Source: Nicotiana tabacum (taxonomy: Eukaryota > Streptophyta > Magnoliopsida > Solanales > Solanaceae). From it: a DNA stretch of 64,000 bases. Below, piece after piece: positions 1 to 10,760 of this stretch. The stretch covers positions 108,353,161-108,417,160 of the forward strand of contig NC_134087.1 of the NCBI RefSeq assembly GCF_000715075.1, in the 5' to 3' direction. Positions within the stretch are counted from its first letter, which is position 1. Every line of letters starts with the position of its first letter. The notes below the pieces were generated by a model. The model made no database searches. It saw nothing but the letters and a program-made list of their open reading frames with translations, and had not been told where the DNA came from. A program made the translations under genes and the position numbers.

Positions 1-58
1 GTTTTGTGGTAACCTGGCTCCGCACCCATACTTTACAAAGTCCAAAGGAAGTGTCGAA

Positions 59-1685
59 ATGACGTCAGAAATTCAGCTACCAACAATTACCCCCTCAGAT
101 GATAGCTCGTTATTGGTGATCCCGATGTCAGAGTCAGCTGTTGCTGAAGAGAACAGGTCACTGCACCACCGCATGTTGGAAATGTGGGAAGCTTTATCTA
201 ACGGTATAGAGTCGCCTAGCGCAATAACTGGTTTTCCTGAACTTATTCCCAGAATAAGTAGGACCTCCAACATCCCCATAAATTACCCGTCCACCCCATT
301 CGGATACCCCACTATGTCAGCCCATTTCACCAGAACGCCTTTTGAGGTTTGCCCCCAGGCTCTAGTTTCGGGAGTGTCTTCTAACATATTCACCGCATCA
401 CCAACTTCGGCTACGATACAGTTAATTGCCCATTCCAAGTTTTGAGCCGTCATCCTTTACTTTCCAAACACCACCTTTCCAATCAGACACGGCTCATTTC
501 ACCACCAATTCTTACCCTCAACCTTGGTATGAGTTTACCGTGGGACCAGAGAGAACAACAAAGAATCCTGAGCAAGAGGAAATCACTCGAAAAATGAAAA
601 GCATGGAACAAAGCCTCAAGAATATACAAGGCTTGAGTTGCCAGAAAAGTGTATCCTACGCTTATTTATGTGTGTTCTCGCATGTTCATTTGCCTATCAG
701 TTTTAAGACTCCCAAGTTTGAAAAGTATGACGGACATGGGTATGCCATAGCTCACCTGAAGAGGTATTGCAATCAGTTGAGGGGAGCGGGCTGGAAAGAA
801 GAGCTCCTAATGGCTTACTTTGGAGAGAGTCTAGTTGGAATTGTGTCCGAATGCTATATGGACCAAGACATCTCCCGCTGACACATATGGGATGACTTGG
901 CTCGAGACTTTGTTAGACAGTTCCAGTACAACGTGGACATAGCTCCGGATAGAAACTCTTTGTCTAATCTCAAGAAAAGGTCTTCGAAGAGCTTCCGAGA
1001 GTACGCCGTCGAGTGACGTGAGCAAGCTGCCAGGGTGAAACCCCCAATGGATGAGATCGAGATGGTCAGTGTCTTCCTGCAAGCCCAAGAGGCTGATTAC
1101 TTCCAAAACATGATGTCCGCCATGGGCAAACCATTTGTGGAAGCCATAAAGATTGGGGAAATGGTAGAGAATGGTTTGAAAACGGGTCGCATCCTGATCC
1201 ATTCAGCTATAAGAGCTACTTCTCAAGCAATACAGAGTAGGTCAGGGGGCGCGGCAAACCAGAAAAAGAAAAAAAGAAGTGACAATGATGGCCTCAAGTC
1301 TAAGAAACCCCGTCAACCCAGAGGTTACTTCGGTTCCTCATCAAACGCCCTGCAACATTATTACCCTCACTAAGATGTGGCATACTCCATGAATCCTCAG
1401 CCCTATGCAGTGATGAACACCAAGCCATACGCTCATCCACAACAACAGTATAACCAGAACCGAGCTCCACCTCCCAGAAATAACCCTCCTCACCAAGCTC
1501 GATATAATCCCTGTCCCCCACAAAATAATTTTCCATATAATACCCGTGCCCGTGAGCCACCCAGAAAGAACAACTTCACACCCATTGGTGAGTTGTATTC
1601 CAGCCTCTTCCCAAAGTTGGTCCAAATGGGTCTGTTGCAGCCCTTACCTCCAAACAGGCAAAATCCAGAGTCTCCCTTCTGCTGA
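59..1685 (+). pseudogene. gag: gag (capsid) pseudogene of copy A
   Basis: Gag forms the virus-like particle around element RNA. The reading starts at ATG 59, the same ATG as in copy B. A Pro/Ser/Thr-rich N-terminal part is followed by a retrotransposon-gag core with the signatures FKTPKFEKYDGHG, HLKRYCNQLRGAG and VFLQAQEADYFQNMM, then a Lys-rich stretch and a Pro/Tyr/Gln/Asn-rich tail. Damage relative to copy B: a 2 bp deletion near 424 (frameshift), a TGG to TGA change at 879-881 and a CAA to TAA change at 1,371-1,373. A further TGA at 1,014-1,016 is shared with B. No functional protein is possible from this copy. Confidence 0.85.
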
Positions 1686-2640
1686 CCCGGTACCTGACGT
1701 ACTTATCATTCAGGGGCAGAAAGGCACAACACTGAGGATTGTTGGACCCTAAAAAGGGAAGTTGAAAACCTGATAGAACAAAAATGGGTAGTGATAAGAG
1801 ATGAAGACATCCTCAATGTAACCAATAACTCATTACCAGCTCACAACAATGGGCTGGTTATTGGGATGATCTGTGAAGACAAAGAGTTTGACCCAGCTTT
1901 GAAAGCTATCATTGTTATTGCTAATGTTGAAAAGAAGCCCAAAATGGTAGCAAAGCAAGCTAAGGATGAGAAGAAATACAATCCCATTCCTCAAAGTGTA
2001 GAAAAGGTTTTGGAAACCAAGACCGGGGCAGTACCTTCTAAAGATGTCGTTCTATATGTTCCTAGGGCACCCAGGAAAGAACAGTTTGTGTTGAGACCCC
2101 CCAAAAGGTTTGAGCAAAACAAGGTCACGCTAACGGTACCAAAGATGTACGTACCAAAGGGGATTTATGTGGTGCAGGGGCCGGTAATTTCAACCAGGCT
2201 GACTGAGCCCGTGGTTATCAGCCCCGTACCACAGAAGCCTATGAAGGATCCCACTGCCATACCTTGGAACTACAACAAAGCGGTAGTGACGTACAATGGA
2301 AAAGAAATCATGGGGGAAGTGAATGAAACAAACCCGTCTGGGAAGTACCTCAATCTGGAAGAAATGAACAATGACAAATAGAAGCGTTTTCCACTTAAAA
2401 AGCCAGTCAATGCCGAAGAGGTAGAGGAATTCTTCCGAAAGATGAAAACTATGGACTACGATGTAATTGACCAACTCCGGAAGTTTCCTTCCCAGCTGTC
2501 ACTTTTATCTCTACTCATAATCTCGAGTGAACATCAGAAAGTGTTGATAAAAACCATTAATGAGGCATATGTTCCAGTCGAGACCACTGTTGAGCAACTG
2601 GAAAGGATGGCGTAATGATTCTTTGTAGTCAACCATATTT
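1686..2640 (+). pseudogene. Knuckle and gag-protease linker, copy A
   Basis: A degraded zinc-knuckle region at about 1,700-1,745 keeps the end of the motif (His, then TEDCW) but has lost its first Cys. A Lys/Glu/Pro-rich linker then runs from 1,791 to 2,381 and ends at TAG 2,379-2,381, which copy B also has. Beyond it the homologous reading continues (KRFPLKKPVNAEEVEEFFRKMKT type) to a TAA/TGA pair at 2,613-2,618; the TGA is again shared with B. This looks like the bridge between nucleocapsid and protease in the polyprotein. Its own function is unknown to me. Confidence 0.65.
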
Positions 2641-3644
2641 CATTTAGTAGAAATGACTTGCCACCGGAAGGGGCTGCCCATAACAAAGCTCTTCATTTGA
2701 TAGTTAAATGTGAAGGGTACTACGTGAAAAGAGTCATGTTGGATGGAAAATCTGGGGTTGACATCTGTCCTCTCTCAACTCTACAAAGAATGGAAATTGG
2801 GACTAAGAGAATCAGGCCTAACAATGTTTGTGTACGTGCTTTTAATGGCGTCAAGAGAGACACAATAGGGGAGATTTATTTGATAATAACTATCGGTCCT
2901 ATGGATTTTGAAGTCACATTTCCGGTTTTGGACATGGACACCTCCTACAATTTTCTCCTAGGAAGGCCTTGGATCCATGCGGCAGGGGTCGTACCTTCTA
3001 CTCTACACCAAATTCTTTTTGAACACGAAGATCAGGAAATTGTGGTTCATGGAGAAGATGAGCAATCAATTTACAGGGACCCGTCAGTTCCATGTCTGGA
3101 GGCTAAAGAAGGTAGCGAGCATATAGTCTACCAAGCTTTAGAGATTGTGGTCGCAGACAAATGTGAGGAAGGAACCCTGTGTCCTCAACCCTTCTTGTCT
3201 AACGCATCAATCATGGTTGCCAGTGAGATGATCAGGCATGGCTACAAGCCCGGGAAAGGGCTCGGGGCATTATTGCAAGGCATTATTACAAAGCCAATCA
3301 CCTTGACTGCCAGTGAGAACTTCTTTGGTGTCAGTTTCCAAGCTACAGAAGCCGACGTGAAATGGGATAAAGAATGTAAAGACAACGGGTGGGTTCTACC
3401 TCAGTCGGTCCTGCATCTCGCCAAAACTTTTGTTAAACCAAGGTACATAGAGGAAGAAGATGAGGCCTTCACAGCCGAGGAAATTGAGGACATTTATGGG
3501 GCAATGAGGCAAATATTATATGAGGCTCACATGGTCCAGCTGGGTGAAGGCTCAAGCTCTGCTGAGGTGCAGTATATGGGTCCCAATGCCAAGCTTCAAA
3601 ATTGGAAGGCAACTCCATTCCCAGCCAGGCAGGAATCCCGATAG
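2641..3644 (+). pseudogene. pro: Aspartic protease with downstream G-patch, copy A
   Basis: The open stretch from about 2,658 (328 codons) matches a retropepsin-type protease. The active-site position reads MLDGKSGVDICP (Asp at residue 29; D-G-K in place of the usual D-S/T-G), followed by the conserved second half FLLGRPWIHAAGVVPSTLHQ. After a roughly 75-residue acidic spacer comes a G-patch motif, HGYKPGKGLGALLQG, at residues 194-208. The open frame ends at TAG 3,642-3,644. Retropepsins cut the Gag-Pol precursor; G-patches usually contact nucleic acid or DEAH helicases. The frame is open, but its upstream connection is closed by stops and the active site is non-canonical, so I call it a pseudogene. 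B has D-G-E-S at the same place. Confidence 0.8.
3219..3310 (+). other. G-patch coding segment, copy A
   Basis: The translated run SEMIRHGYKPGKGLGALLQG shows the G-patch spacing: Gly, aromatic, Gly-x-Gly-Leu-Gly, then Gly about five residues on. It is kept in copy B at 62,719-62,805. Betaretroviral proteases also carry a C-terminal G-patch, so a role in polyprotein or RNA handling is plausible but inferred. Confidence 0.75.
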
Positions 3645-3837
3645 TTCAGTCTTGCCATATTTTCTACATTCCAAGTTATTTCATGGTGTAACTCGAATCT
3701 CTTTAGTTTATTGTCTTTAAAATTCCAATGTAAACCCTTCTATCTTCAAATTCAATGAAATGAAATCAATATTTCATCGTCTATGAATCTCTTTCTTTAC
3801 TCTTTCTGATTTTATTATTTTTCTTATTTCTTCTTTC
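3645..3837 (+). other. Intron-like AT-rich spacer between protease and RT, copy A
   Basis: No coding sense. The pyrimidine run ending near 3,837 resembles a 3' splice site, but the terminal AG is AA here (TTTCAA); copy B has TTTCAG and element C has TTTTAG at the same place. Ogre elements are known for an intron in this part of pol. No donor site could be fixed with confidence. Confidence 0.45.
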
Positions 3838-3844
3838 AATTCTA

Positions 3845-4822
3845 TTAATGCTGACTTAAATAACATGACATACTTGCGGACTTCATGCTTATATCCTAAC
3901 ACGCTGTCTAACTGCGAAATAATGAATCAAGAACCAGAATACGATAAAGATGAGGCTTTTAGGTAAATAAACCGAGAATTGGAACAATTTGAGAATAAGC
4001 TTAAGTCAAACTTAAATGAAACTGAGCAATTTAATTTGGGTAGTTCAGAAGAGGTCCAAGAAACCATGATAAGCATTCACATGGATGAAAGGACTAGGGA
4101 TGCATTGATACAACTTTTGTTCGAATTCAAAGACGTGTTTGTCTGGTCCTATGATGATATGCTAGGACTAAGTGTTGATTTAGTGGTACATAAATTGCCA
4201 ACTTACTCCGATTACCCGCCTGTTCAATAAAAGCAGAGAAAGTTTAAAATGGATATCAGTGACAAGATTAAAGAAGAAGTCACCAAGAAGTTGAAAGCGG
4301 GTGTGATCCGAGTGGTCTGATACACCATATGGTTGGCTAATGTGGTCCCAATGCCAAAGAAAGATGCATAAACCCGAGTTTGTATTGACTATCAGGATTT
4401 GAACAAAGCAAGACCCAAGGACAACTTTCCATTACCAAACATCCACATCCTTACTGATAACTGTGCCAAACATGAGATACAGTCTTTCGTAGATTATTAT
4501 ATTGGGTATCATCAAGTCCTGATGGATGAAGAGGATGCAGAAAAGATGGCCTTCACCACACCTTGGGGTACTTATTCTTACAGAGTCATGCCGTTCGATT
4601 TGAAAAATGCCAGGGCAACTTACATGAGAGCTATGATTGCTATTTTCCATGACATGATGCACCAGGAAATTGAGGTGTATGTGTATAATGTGATCATTAA
4701 ATCAAGAATGCAAGATGACCATGTGTAGGATCTGAGAAAGTTCTTTGAGCGTCTGTGTATGTATGACTTAAAGTTAAATCCAGCCAAGTGCGCATTTGGA
4801 GTACCAAGCGAAAACATTCGAA
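3845..4822 (+). pseudogene. RT: Reverse transcriptase pseudogene (N-terminal part), copy A
   Basis: The reading begins with an acidic pre-RT segment (INRELEQFENKLK, then MISIHMDERTRDALIQLLFEF) and enters the RT domain: DKIKEEVTKKLKAGVIR, VCIDYQDLNKARPKDNFPLP, MAFTTPWGTYSYRVMPF, and KLNPAKCAFGV. The catalytic box that should read Y-x-D-D reads YVYN at about 4,678-4,689, so both key Asp residues are lost. In-frame stops lie at 3,963, 4,228, 4,318, 4,369 and about 4,726. The last two-thirds of pol is absent because the element ends at about 4,822. RT would copy element RNA into DNA in the particle; this one cannot. Confidence 0.85.
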
Positions 4823-5213
4823 AAATATTAAAAATCCTGAAATTAGAAAAACCCGAAACCCGGGCCCACATCTCGGAATCTGGTAAAATTTACATTTTCG
4901 GAATCCTCATACCCTCACGAGTCCAACCATACCAAAATTATCCAATTCCGATACCATTTGGTCCTTCAAATTATTATTTTATATTTTTTAAAGGTTTTGA
5001 CAATTTTCTTCTCAAATTCCATCGCAAATCACGAATTAAATGATGAATTCAATGATAGATTCATGTATTCTAGCCAAATTTGAGTTAAAATCACTTACCC
5101 CGATGAATTTCTTGAAAAACCCTCAAATAATCGCCAAAATCCGAGCTCTCTAGGTCAAAATATTAAATAAAACCCAAAATCTCGTATTCATAGAGTACCC
5201 CTCAGATTTCAGC

Positions 5214-5288
5214 CACCGCGGGCCGCATCAAATCAACCGCGGTCTGCACAAGCCAGTGCGGTCCGCACAAAAACAACCGCGGCCGCAT
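5214..5288 (-). repeat. CpG-dense GCGGCCGC/GCGGTCCGCAC cluster 1 in F3
   Basis: Repeated near-palindromes CCGCGGCCGCA and GTGCGGTCCGCAC sit in otherwise AT-rich LTR sequence. The matching place in F1 and F2 holds a TTCGCGAA-type motif. Confidence 0.7.
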
Positions 5289-5479
5289 AGGCCTTCCTCT
5301 GCAGTGACAGGCTTTAGTATTTTGGCCATAACTTTTTCTAAAGATGTCCAAATTGTGATATATTTACCTTTCTGAAAATTAGACACAAAGGGATACAACT
5401 TTCATTTTTGAATCATCTTGAAATTCCCTGTAGATTAAAAGATATGAGCTTCCGAAGTAGGACCAGCGAATCATTCCCC

Positions 5480-5598
5480 ACCGCGGCCGCACACCATTTT
5501 GTGCGGTCCGCATGAAACCTATCGCTTCCGCACTTCTTTTTGTGCGATCCGCACAGCACATACCGCGGCCGCACTTCTTTTTGTGCAGACCGCGCGGG
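5480..5598 (-). repeat. CpG-dense cluster 2 in F3
   Basis: Further copies of CCGCGGCCGCAC and TGTGCGGTCCGCA, spaced about 25-30 bp. Same motif family as cluster 1 and as the cluster in LTR I. Confidence 0.7.
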
Positions 5599-6296
5599 TG
5601 GTTTCCGAGGCCTGCAACCCTTCTGGACCTGCTACAGCTATGATTTCGGCCTAAAACATCCCGGAACCTACCGGGACCCCCGAAACTTCAAATTGTACCA
5701 ACACATCCCATGACATCGTTCAAACTTGTTCAACACTTCAGAATGCTTACAACAACATCAAATCACCAATTTAACATAGGATTCAATCCTAAGAACTCCA
5801 AGAACTCTTAAATTATGCTTTCACTCAAAAAGAGTATCAAATCTCGTCCGAATGACCTGAAATTTTGCACACACATCCCAAATGACACAACAAAGCTATT
5901 GCAACTCTCGGAATTCTATTCCGACCCTTATATCAAAATCTCACCTATCCACCCGAAATTGCCAAAATATCAATTTCGCCAATTCAAGCCTAAATCTCCT
6001 CTACAACTCCAAAACCCATTCCGATCGCGCTCCGAAGTCACAAATCACCTCCCGAAGCTAACCGAACCATCGGAACTCATATCCGAGCCCTCTAACTAAT
6101 AAGTCAATATCCGGTTGACTTTTCCAACTTAATCCTTCTTAAAAGAAACTAAGTGACTCATTTCTTACCAAAACCACACCAAACACAAACCAATCAACTC
6201 GACCACATAAAACACGGATAACGAAGCATAAAGAAGCAGAAATAGGGGAAACGGAGCGGTAACTCATGAGACGACTGAACGGGTCGTCACATTAAC

Positions 6297-8539
6297 TTTA
6301 TAACCGCTTTTATTTATTTAAAACCCCTTTTTAGGATTTATGAAATTATTTCTTGAACAAGTTACGATTGTCGTACACTTGCCGTTTTGGGACACGCCGC
6401 AAACTGTGCTACATGAAATGCATCCGCGATTTGCGATATGTTTTATTTTTATTAACATTCGAATTTGTTATGATCGGGTCATATGAAATGCACACCCAAA
6501 TTTGGATTAGGTATCACGATCATGCCACGTGAACCGTACCTATAGCGGTGATAATTTATTAATTATCGCGCCTAAAGTAAGCTACGATGTTCATGAATTG
6601 TTAACTAAAGCTAATTTGAGATTATTGTAAGGGCATAGATAATGGAATTATTTGTGGAAAAAGGATGGGTTCATTCATTAAAAAATATTTACAACTTGAA
6701 AAGGCTCATGCTATTCTGCCTTTTACATAAGTTAGGCCCAACTGGTCATGGATTAACCTTTGCCAAACAACATATCCATAGTCCTACAACTAAGCAAGGA
6801 AACGAAAAACTAGCATAACACCGGAATAAATAATGAACATTAGAGGAAACAAAGGAATTCTTTTGTAATTGAAGAAAATATTGAAGAGAATTTTTAGAAG
6901 CAAACTACTGTCCCGAATTTAAAATTAATACTTCAACATGCTAATCCAAGATGTCAAATAGGCGATCACAAAGCGAACTGGATTCTAGCTATTACCTATG
7001 TAATTTAATAGAGAAAAAAAACCTTCAAACAGAGCTTTCCATTTAACATGCCAAATCGAGATAGTAGTAATATAAGCACAAAGCTAAAACTCAAAGATTA
7101 AACAATATCCATAATGGGCGCAAGATTTATTCAAACTCAAAAAGGATTACAACCAATACTAATTATAAAAAAAAAAGTTTAGAGATGGACCTTTATAGTG
7201 ATGAAAAAATCTAAAAATTTACAGCTCAATCAAGCCAAAAGAGCAACAATCGTCGCACTAAAAGCCGAAGCTATGAACCAGAACCTCGAGATAAAAGCCT
7301 CGCCTTATCTTTGACGAAGTATGGTTACTTGACTGGTTTTCACAGGAATAGATGGGTGTTTTACAGTGAAGACAGGGAAAGTTTTAGGTGGTTTTAAAGG
7401 TGTCATTTTGCAACAGTTTCGAGGTGAGTTTCGGCTGGTTTACAACTCAGGTTTCATGGAATTTTCAGCTAGTTTCTCACAGATGTTGCTGATGCGTTTT
7501 AGCTGGTTTGTGGATGGTTTTCGGGGAGCTTTAGTGGCCAGCTTTCATGGCTATTTTTGTTATGTTTTCAGCTATTTATTGAGGAAAAAAGCTATTTTTT
7601 TGAGGTGAGGTTTTGGCGCTAGACTATTGCATTTTTATGGAGCTTAAAAGGACAAAAGCTATGGCATCCATGAAAGCATTTTCGTGGAATGTTTGTTAGC
7701 TACCTCCATTGGTGAAAGATGTGGGTCTTTATGGAGGACCAAGATGAGTGTACATGGTGAAATATGGCTGTCCTAGGGAGAAAACTGGAGGAGCTGGGGA
7801 GAAAACTGGAGGAGCTGCGGCTGTTTTCGGTGAAACTTAAGAAGAAGAAATCAATGGATGTCTCTCTCAAAGTGAAAGAGACGATCGAATTCTTCGGGTG
7901 TTTTTTGTGTTAGCTCCTTTATTCTGAAATGTGTCCAAGAAGAAGATGATATATGAGGGTCTCTTTTGGTCTCCAAAAACAGCTGAAACTTAAGGTAAGG
8001 GTGTAGGGTGTATAGGTCTAGCTTTATTTTATAAGGGTAGGAATTAGGTTAGGTCAAATGGGGAATGAGCTCAATGTTTTGGGCTTTAAAGGATTTGGGT
8101 CATGAATTTGGGCTAATTAACTTTGGGGTAGGAAGACTAAATCAAATTTTTTTTTTCATTTTTTTTTGGTTTTAAAATCTAATAAAATCCTAAATTACTC
8201 CTAAATCAATCTAATTTGTAAAAATTAAAATTGTTTATCTATTAAAACAAATTAACTAAAAACTAAATAAGAATACTACTTTCTAATGACTAAAAGCTAA
8301 ATATGTAAAAATGACCATTTTTTTTATTTTTCTTAATAAAATTAATTCATACAAGCAAATTGGACTTAAGATGGTATGAAATTAAAATGTAACATTTTTT
8401 TATCATTTTCTATGATTTTAAAAATATTAAAATGCATGAAATGCAACTAAATAAAGAAAAACTTCTAAAATCCCTTAAAATTATTCTTGGTTTATTTTTA
8501 GGAGTCATTTTCATGTAAGGCATAAATTACGTGCTCACA
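6297..8539 (-). repeat. 3' LTR of element C (end truncated)
   Basis: On the minus strand the LTR begins with TGTGAGCACG at 8,539, just after a polypurine tract, as B's LTR begins TGTGAGCATG. Its far part matches B's LTR (shared CAAGTGTACGACAATCGTAA at about 6,369 and 54,853). It stops at 6,297 where F3 begins. Confidence 0.8.
8024..8036 (-). promoter_or_regulatory. TATA box candidate in the C LTR
   Basis: On the minus strand the LTR contains TTATAAAATAAAG about 505 bp after its start, a suitable place for the element promoter. Sequence match only. Confidence 0.4.
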
Positions 8540-8554
8540 ACTGCCCCTCTTTGC
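8540..8554 (-). other. Polypurine tract of element C
   Basis: The minus-strand run GCAAAGAGGGGCAGT directly precedes the LTR start, as expected for the plus-strand DNA primer. It fixes the orientation and the LTR boundary. Confidence 0.8.
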
Positions 8555-9281
8555 TCGAGAACATGAAGAGTTTTTAGGCAAAGATAAAGTGAGCAATTTT
8601 GCCCGTTTGAAACTCCATTTGGAAGCATTTTGAAAAGGTTTGACCAAACCTTGCTTCGGAGGTTGCCTACATATCCTTGGCTATAAAGAAATCAAGTCGG
8701 TGTAGTTCTGGAAGAATGATAGAGTGATGAGTTCGAGAGTCGAGTGAGGTTCCATCGAGGCTCCAGTCCGCGGTCCTATTATTACATCAAAATTAAAATG
8801 AAAAAGACTAACTAAATCTATCAGCTACGAGTTACAAGATTCCTATCTATAAATCTTTTGAAGCTTGATCTTGAGTCTTGGATGGTTCTTACTGTAGACT
8901 CCGATTTGAATCTTGATGCTCGTTAGCTGCGAATGATAGTTCATTTTTCTTCAGCTCTTCGGATCAAGGCGGGACATGCAAAGCTTGTGACTTCAATCAT
9001 ATCTTCGGCAGTACGCATCTTTTCTCCGCTTCTGCACTTAGAGTTCAACTTCTTTTCTTGTTATTCCTTTCTTTTATTTGGATTGAGACTTCTTCTTTTG
9101 GTCATCTCAAACCTTGTGCCTCATGGTGAAAACCTTTTCAGGCACCAAAGTAAAAAAACAAACGAAATTTTCTGCTCCAGTTTTCACTAGAAACATTTCG
9201 GGAGTTATTTGTAACCAAAACTTTATACTACTTCATTATTGAAAGCAATAAAATCAGGATTGTGTATCCTTGGGAAAAATA

Positions 9282-10010
9282 GATTAGGGAGTGGAGCCCT
9301 ATATCTATAATGAAATCAACTAGGGAATGGAGGCCCTATGTTGGAAAAGCAAACTAGGGAGTGGACACCCTATGTTGGAAAAGCAGACTAGGGAATGGAG
9401 ACCCTATGTCTAAAATAATTTCAACTAGGGAATGGAGACCCTATGTTGGAAAAGCGACTAGGGGGTGGATACCTTATGTCTAAAATAACTTTAACTAGGG
9501 AGTAGAGACCCTACGTTGGAAAAGCAAGTAGGGAGTAGAGACCTTATGTCTAAAATAACTTCAACTAGGGAGTGGAGACCCTATGTTGGAAAAGTGACTA
9601 AGGAATGGAGACCCTATGTCTAAAGTAAATTCAACTAGGGAGTGGAGACCCTTTGTTGGAAAAGCGACTAGGGAGTGGAGACCCTCTATCTAAAATAACT
9701 TCAACTAGGGAGTGGAGACCCTATGTTAGAAAAGCAGACTAAGGAGCAGAGACCCTATGCCTAAAATAACTTCAACTAGGAAGCGGAGACCCTATGTTGG
9801 AAAAGTGACTAGGGAGTGGACACCCTATGCCTAAAATAAAATCAACTAGGGAGTGGAGACCCTATGTTAGAAAAGCAGATTAGGGAGTGGAGACCCTATG
9901 TCTAAAATAAAATCAACTAGTGAGTGGAGACCATATGTCTAAGATAAAATCAGCTAGGGAGTGAAGACCCTATGTTTGAAAAAACGTAACTAGAGATTGG
10001 GGACCCTAGG
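9282..10010 (-). repeat. 21-unit tandem repeat with alternating tails
   Basis: Each unit begins (plus strand) ACTAGGGAGTGGAGACCCTA. Short units of about 33 bp ending TGTTGGAAAAGC alternate with units of about 37 bp ending TGTCTAAAATAACTTCA, giving a roughly 70 bp higher-order unit. I count about 21 units; the pattern loosens at both ends. Confidence 0.9.
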
Positions 10011-10394
10011 CTACCATGTTTTTGAATTTTTTATTCTTATATTTTTTCCCTTTTTCTTTATTTTTTTTTTATTTTTCTTCTTTTTTTCTCTTTTTTTATT
10101 TTAAAGAATGAGTAAATGCGGGAAAGAATTTTGGAGGGGACTTCCCTTTATGGATTGTTGCTGCAAAGCTGTTTCTAGCCCTTACGCAGTTTCTCTTTGG
10201 TTGCACCTGCTCCTTGCAAGGTTGCTTTGGATTGCACATATTTCATATTTTCAAACAAAGAGCAATTGTTACTTTGAAACGGTGGTTGGTTTTGTGGCCT
10301 TGATTATTTCAATCACTTGATCTCGTCCCTTTCAACTGCAACCGGTTGCTTCTAGAATACCGACTTACTTTCCCTCTGGTTTTTCCAGACTTTG

Positions 10395-10760
10395 ACATGA
10401 CGGTTGGTCGGTGGAACTCAACCTTTTCGAATATCTTGCCTTCGTAGGCCTTTCACTTTTGACTTGCTGTTTTTCTTTTTCTCTTATTTTTTTTCCTTTT
10501 TTTATCTTTTTTGTTTTTAACCATTCGGAGCATTGGAGAAATTTTTGGCTCCTTAAACTACAACGGCTAATCGCGTGGGACTTAACCTTTTCCAACTTTA
10601 TTTTGCCTTTATAGGCCTTTATTTTTGGCTTCTTTTTTCTTCCAACATCAATTTCAGAGTATTTGGGGTATCTTGGCTTTTCAAACCTTTGCCAAGATGG
10701 TTAGCCATGTGGGACTCAACCTTTTTAACTTCATTTTGCCTTTGTGGGCATTTGATTTTG
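10395..10760 (-). repeat. Three imperfect repeats in the C 3' region
   Basis: Segments near 10,398, 10,563 and 10,696 share (plus strand) a GTGGGACTCAACCTTTT core followed by a TTGCCTTTGTAGGC-like run. Spacing is 165 and 133 bp. Confidence 0.5.

Larger units (their letters stand above)
1..4822 (+). mobile_element. Copy A: Tat/Ogre-like Ty3/gypsy element, interior fragment
   Basis: The order gag, CHHC knuckle, linker, aspartic protease, G-patch, intron-like spacer, RT is read on the plus strand. The window opens about 60 bp upstream of the gag start, so the 5' LTR and any ORF1 are outside. The right end breaks inside RT at about 4,822 and runs directly into an inverted LTR fragment, so RNase H, integrase and the 3' LTR are missing. 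It aligns base for base with copy B (59,501 onward), roughly 4-5% different in sampled stretches of gag and protease. Many stops and frameshifts make it inactive. Assignment to Tat/Ogre rests on the gag sequence type and on the primer site of its twin B. Confidence 0.85.
4823..6297 (-). mobile_element. F3: Tekay-like LTR fragment, inverted
   Basis: Read on the minus strand it starts at 6,297 with GTGACGACCCGTTCAGTCGT, the usual 5' end of this LTR group, and follows the same order as F1 and F2 (for example a TTCCGAGA block followed by GGGTTT) until it is cut at about 4,823 against copy A. It contains two CpG-dense clusters. No gene lies within it; short open frames are incidental. Confidence 0.75.

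Noticed and set aside
9282..10010. Regular short repeats reminiscent of a CRISPR array
   Set aside because: Units are contiguous with no unique spacers, vary between copies, and lie in a plant retrotransposon.
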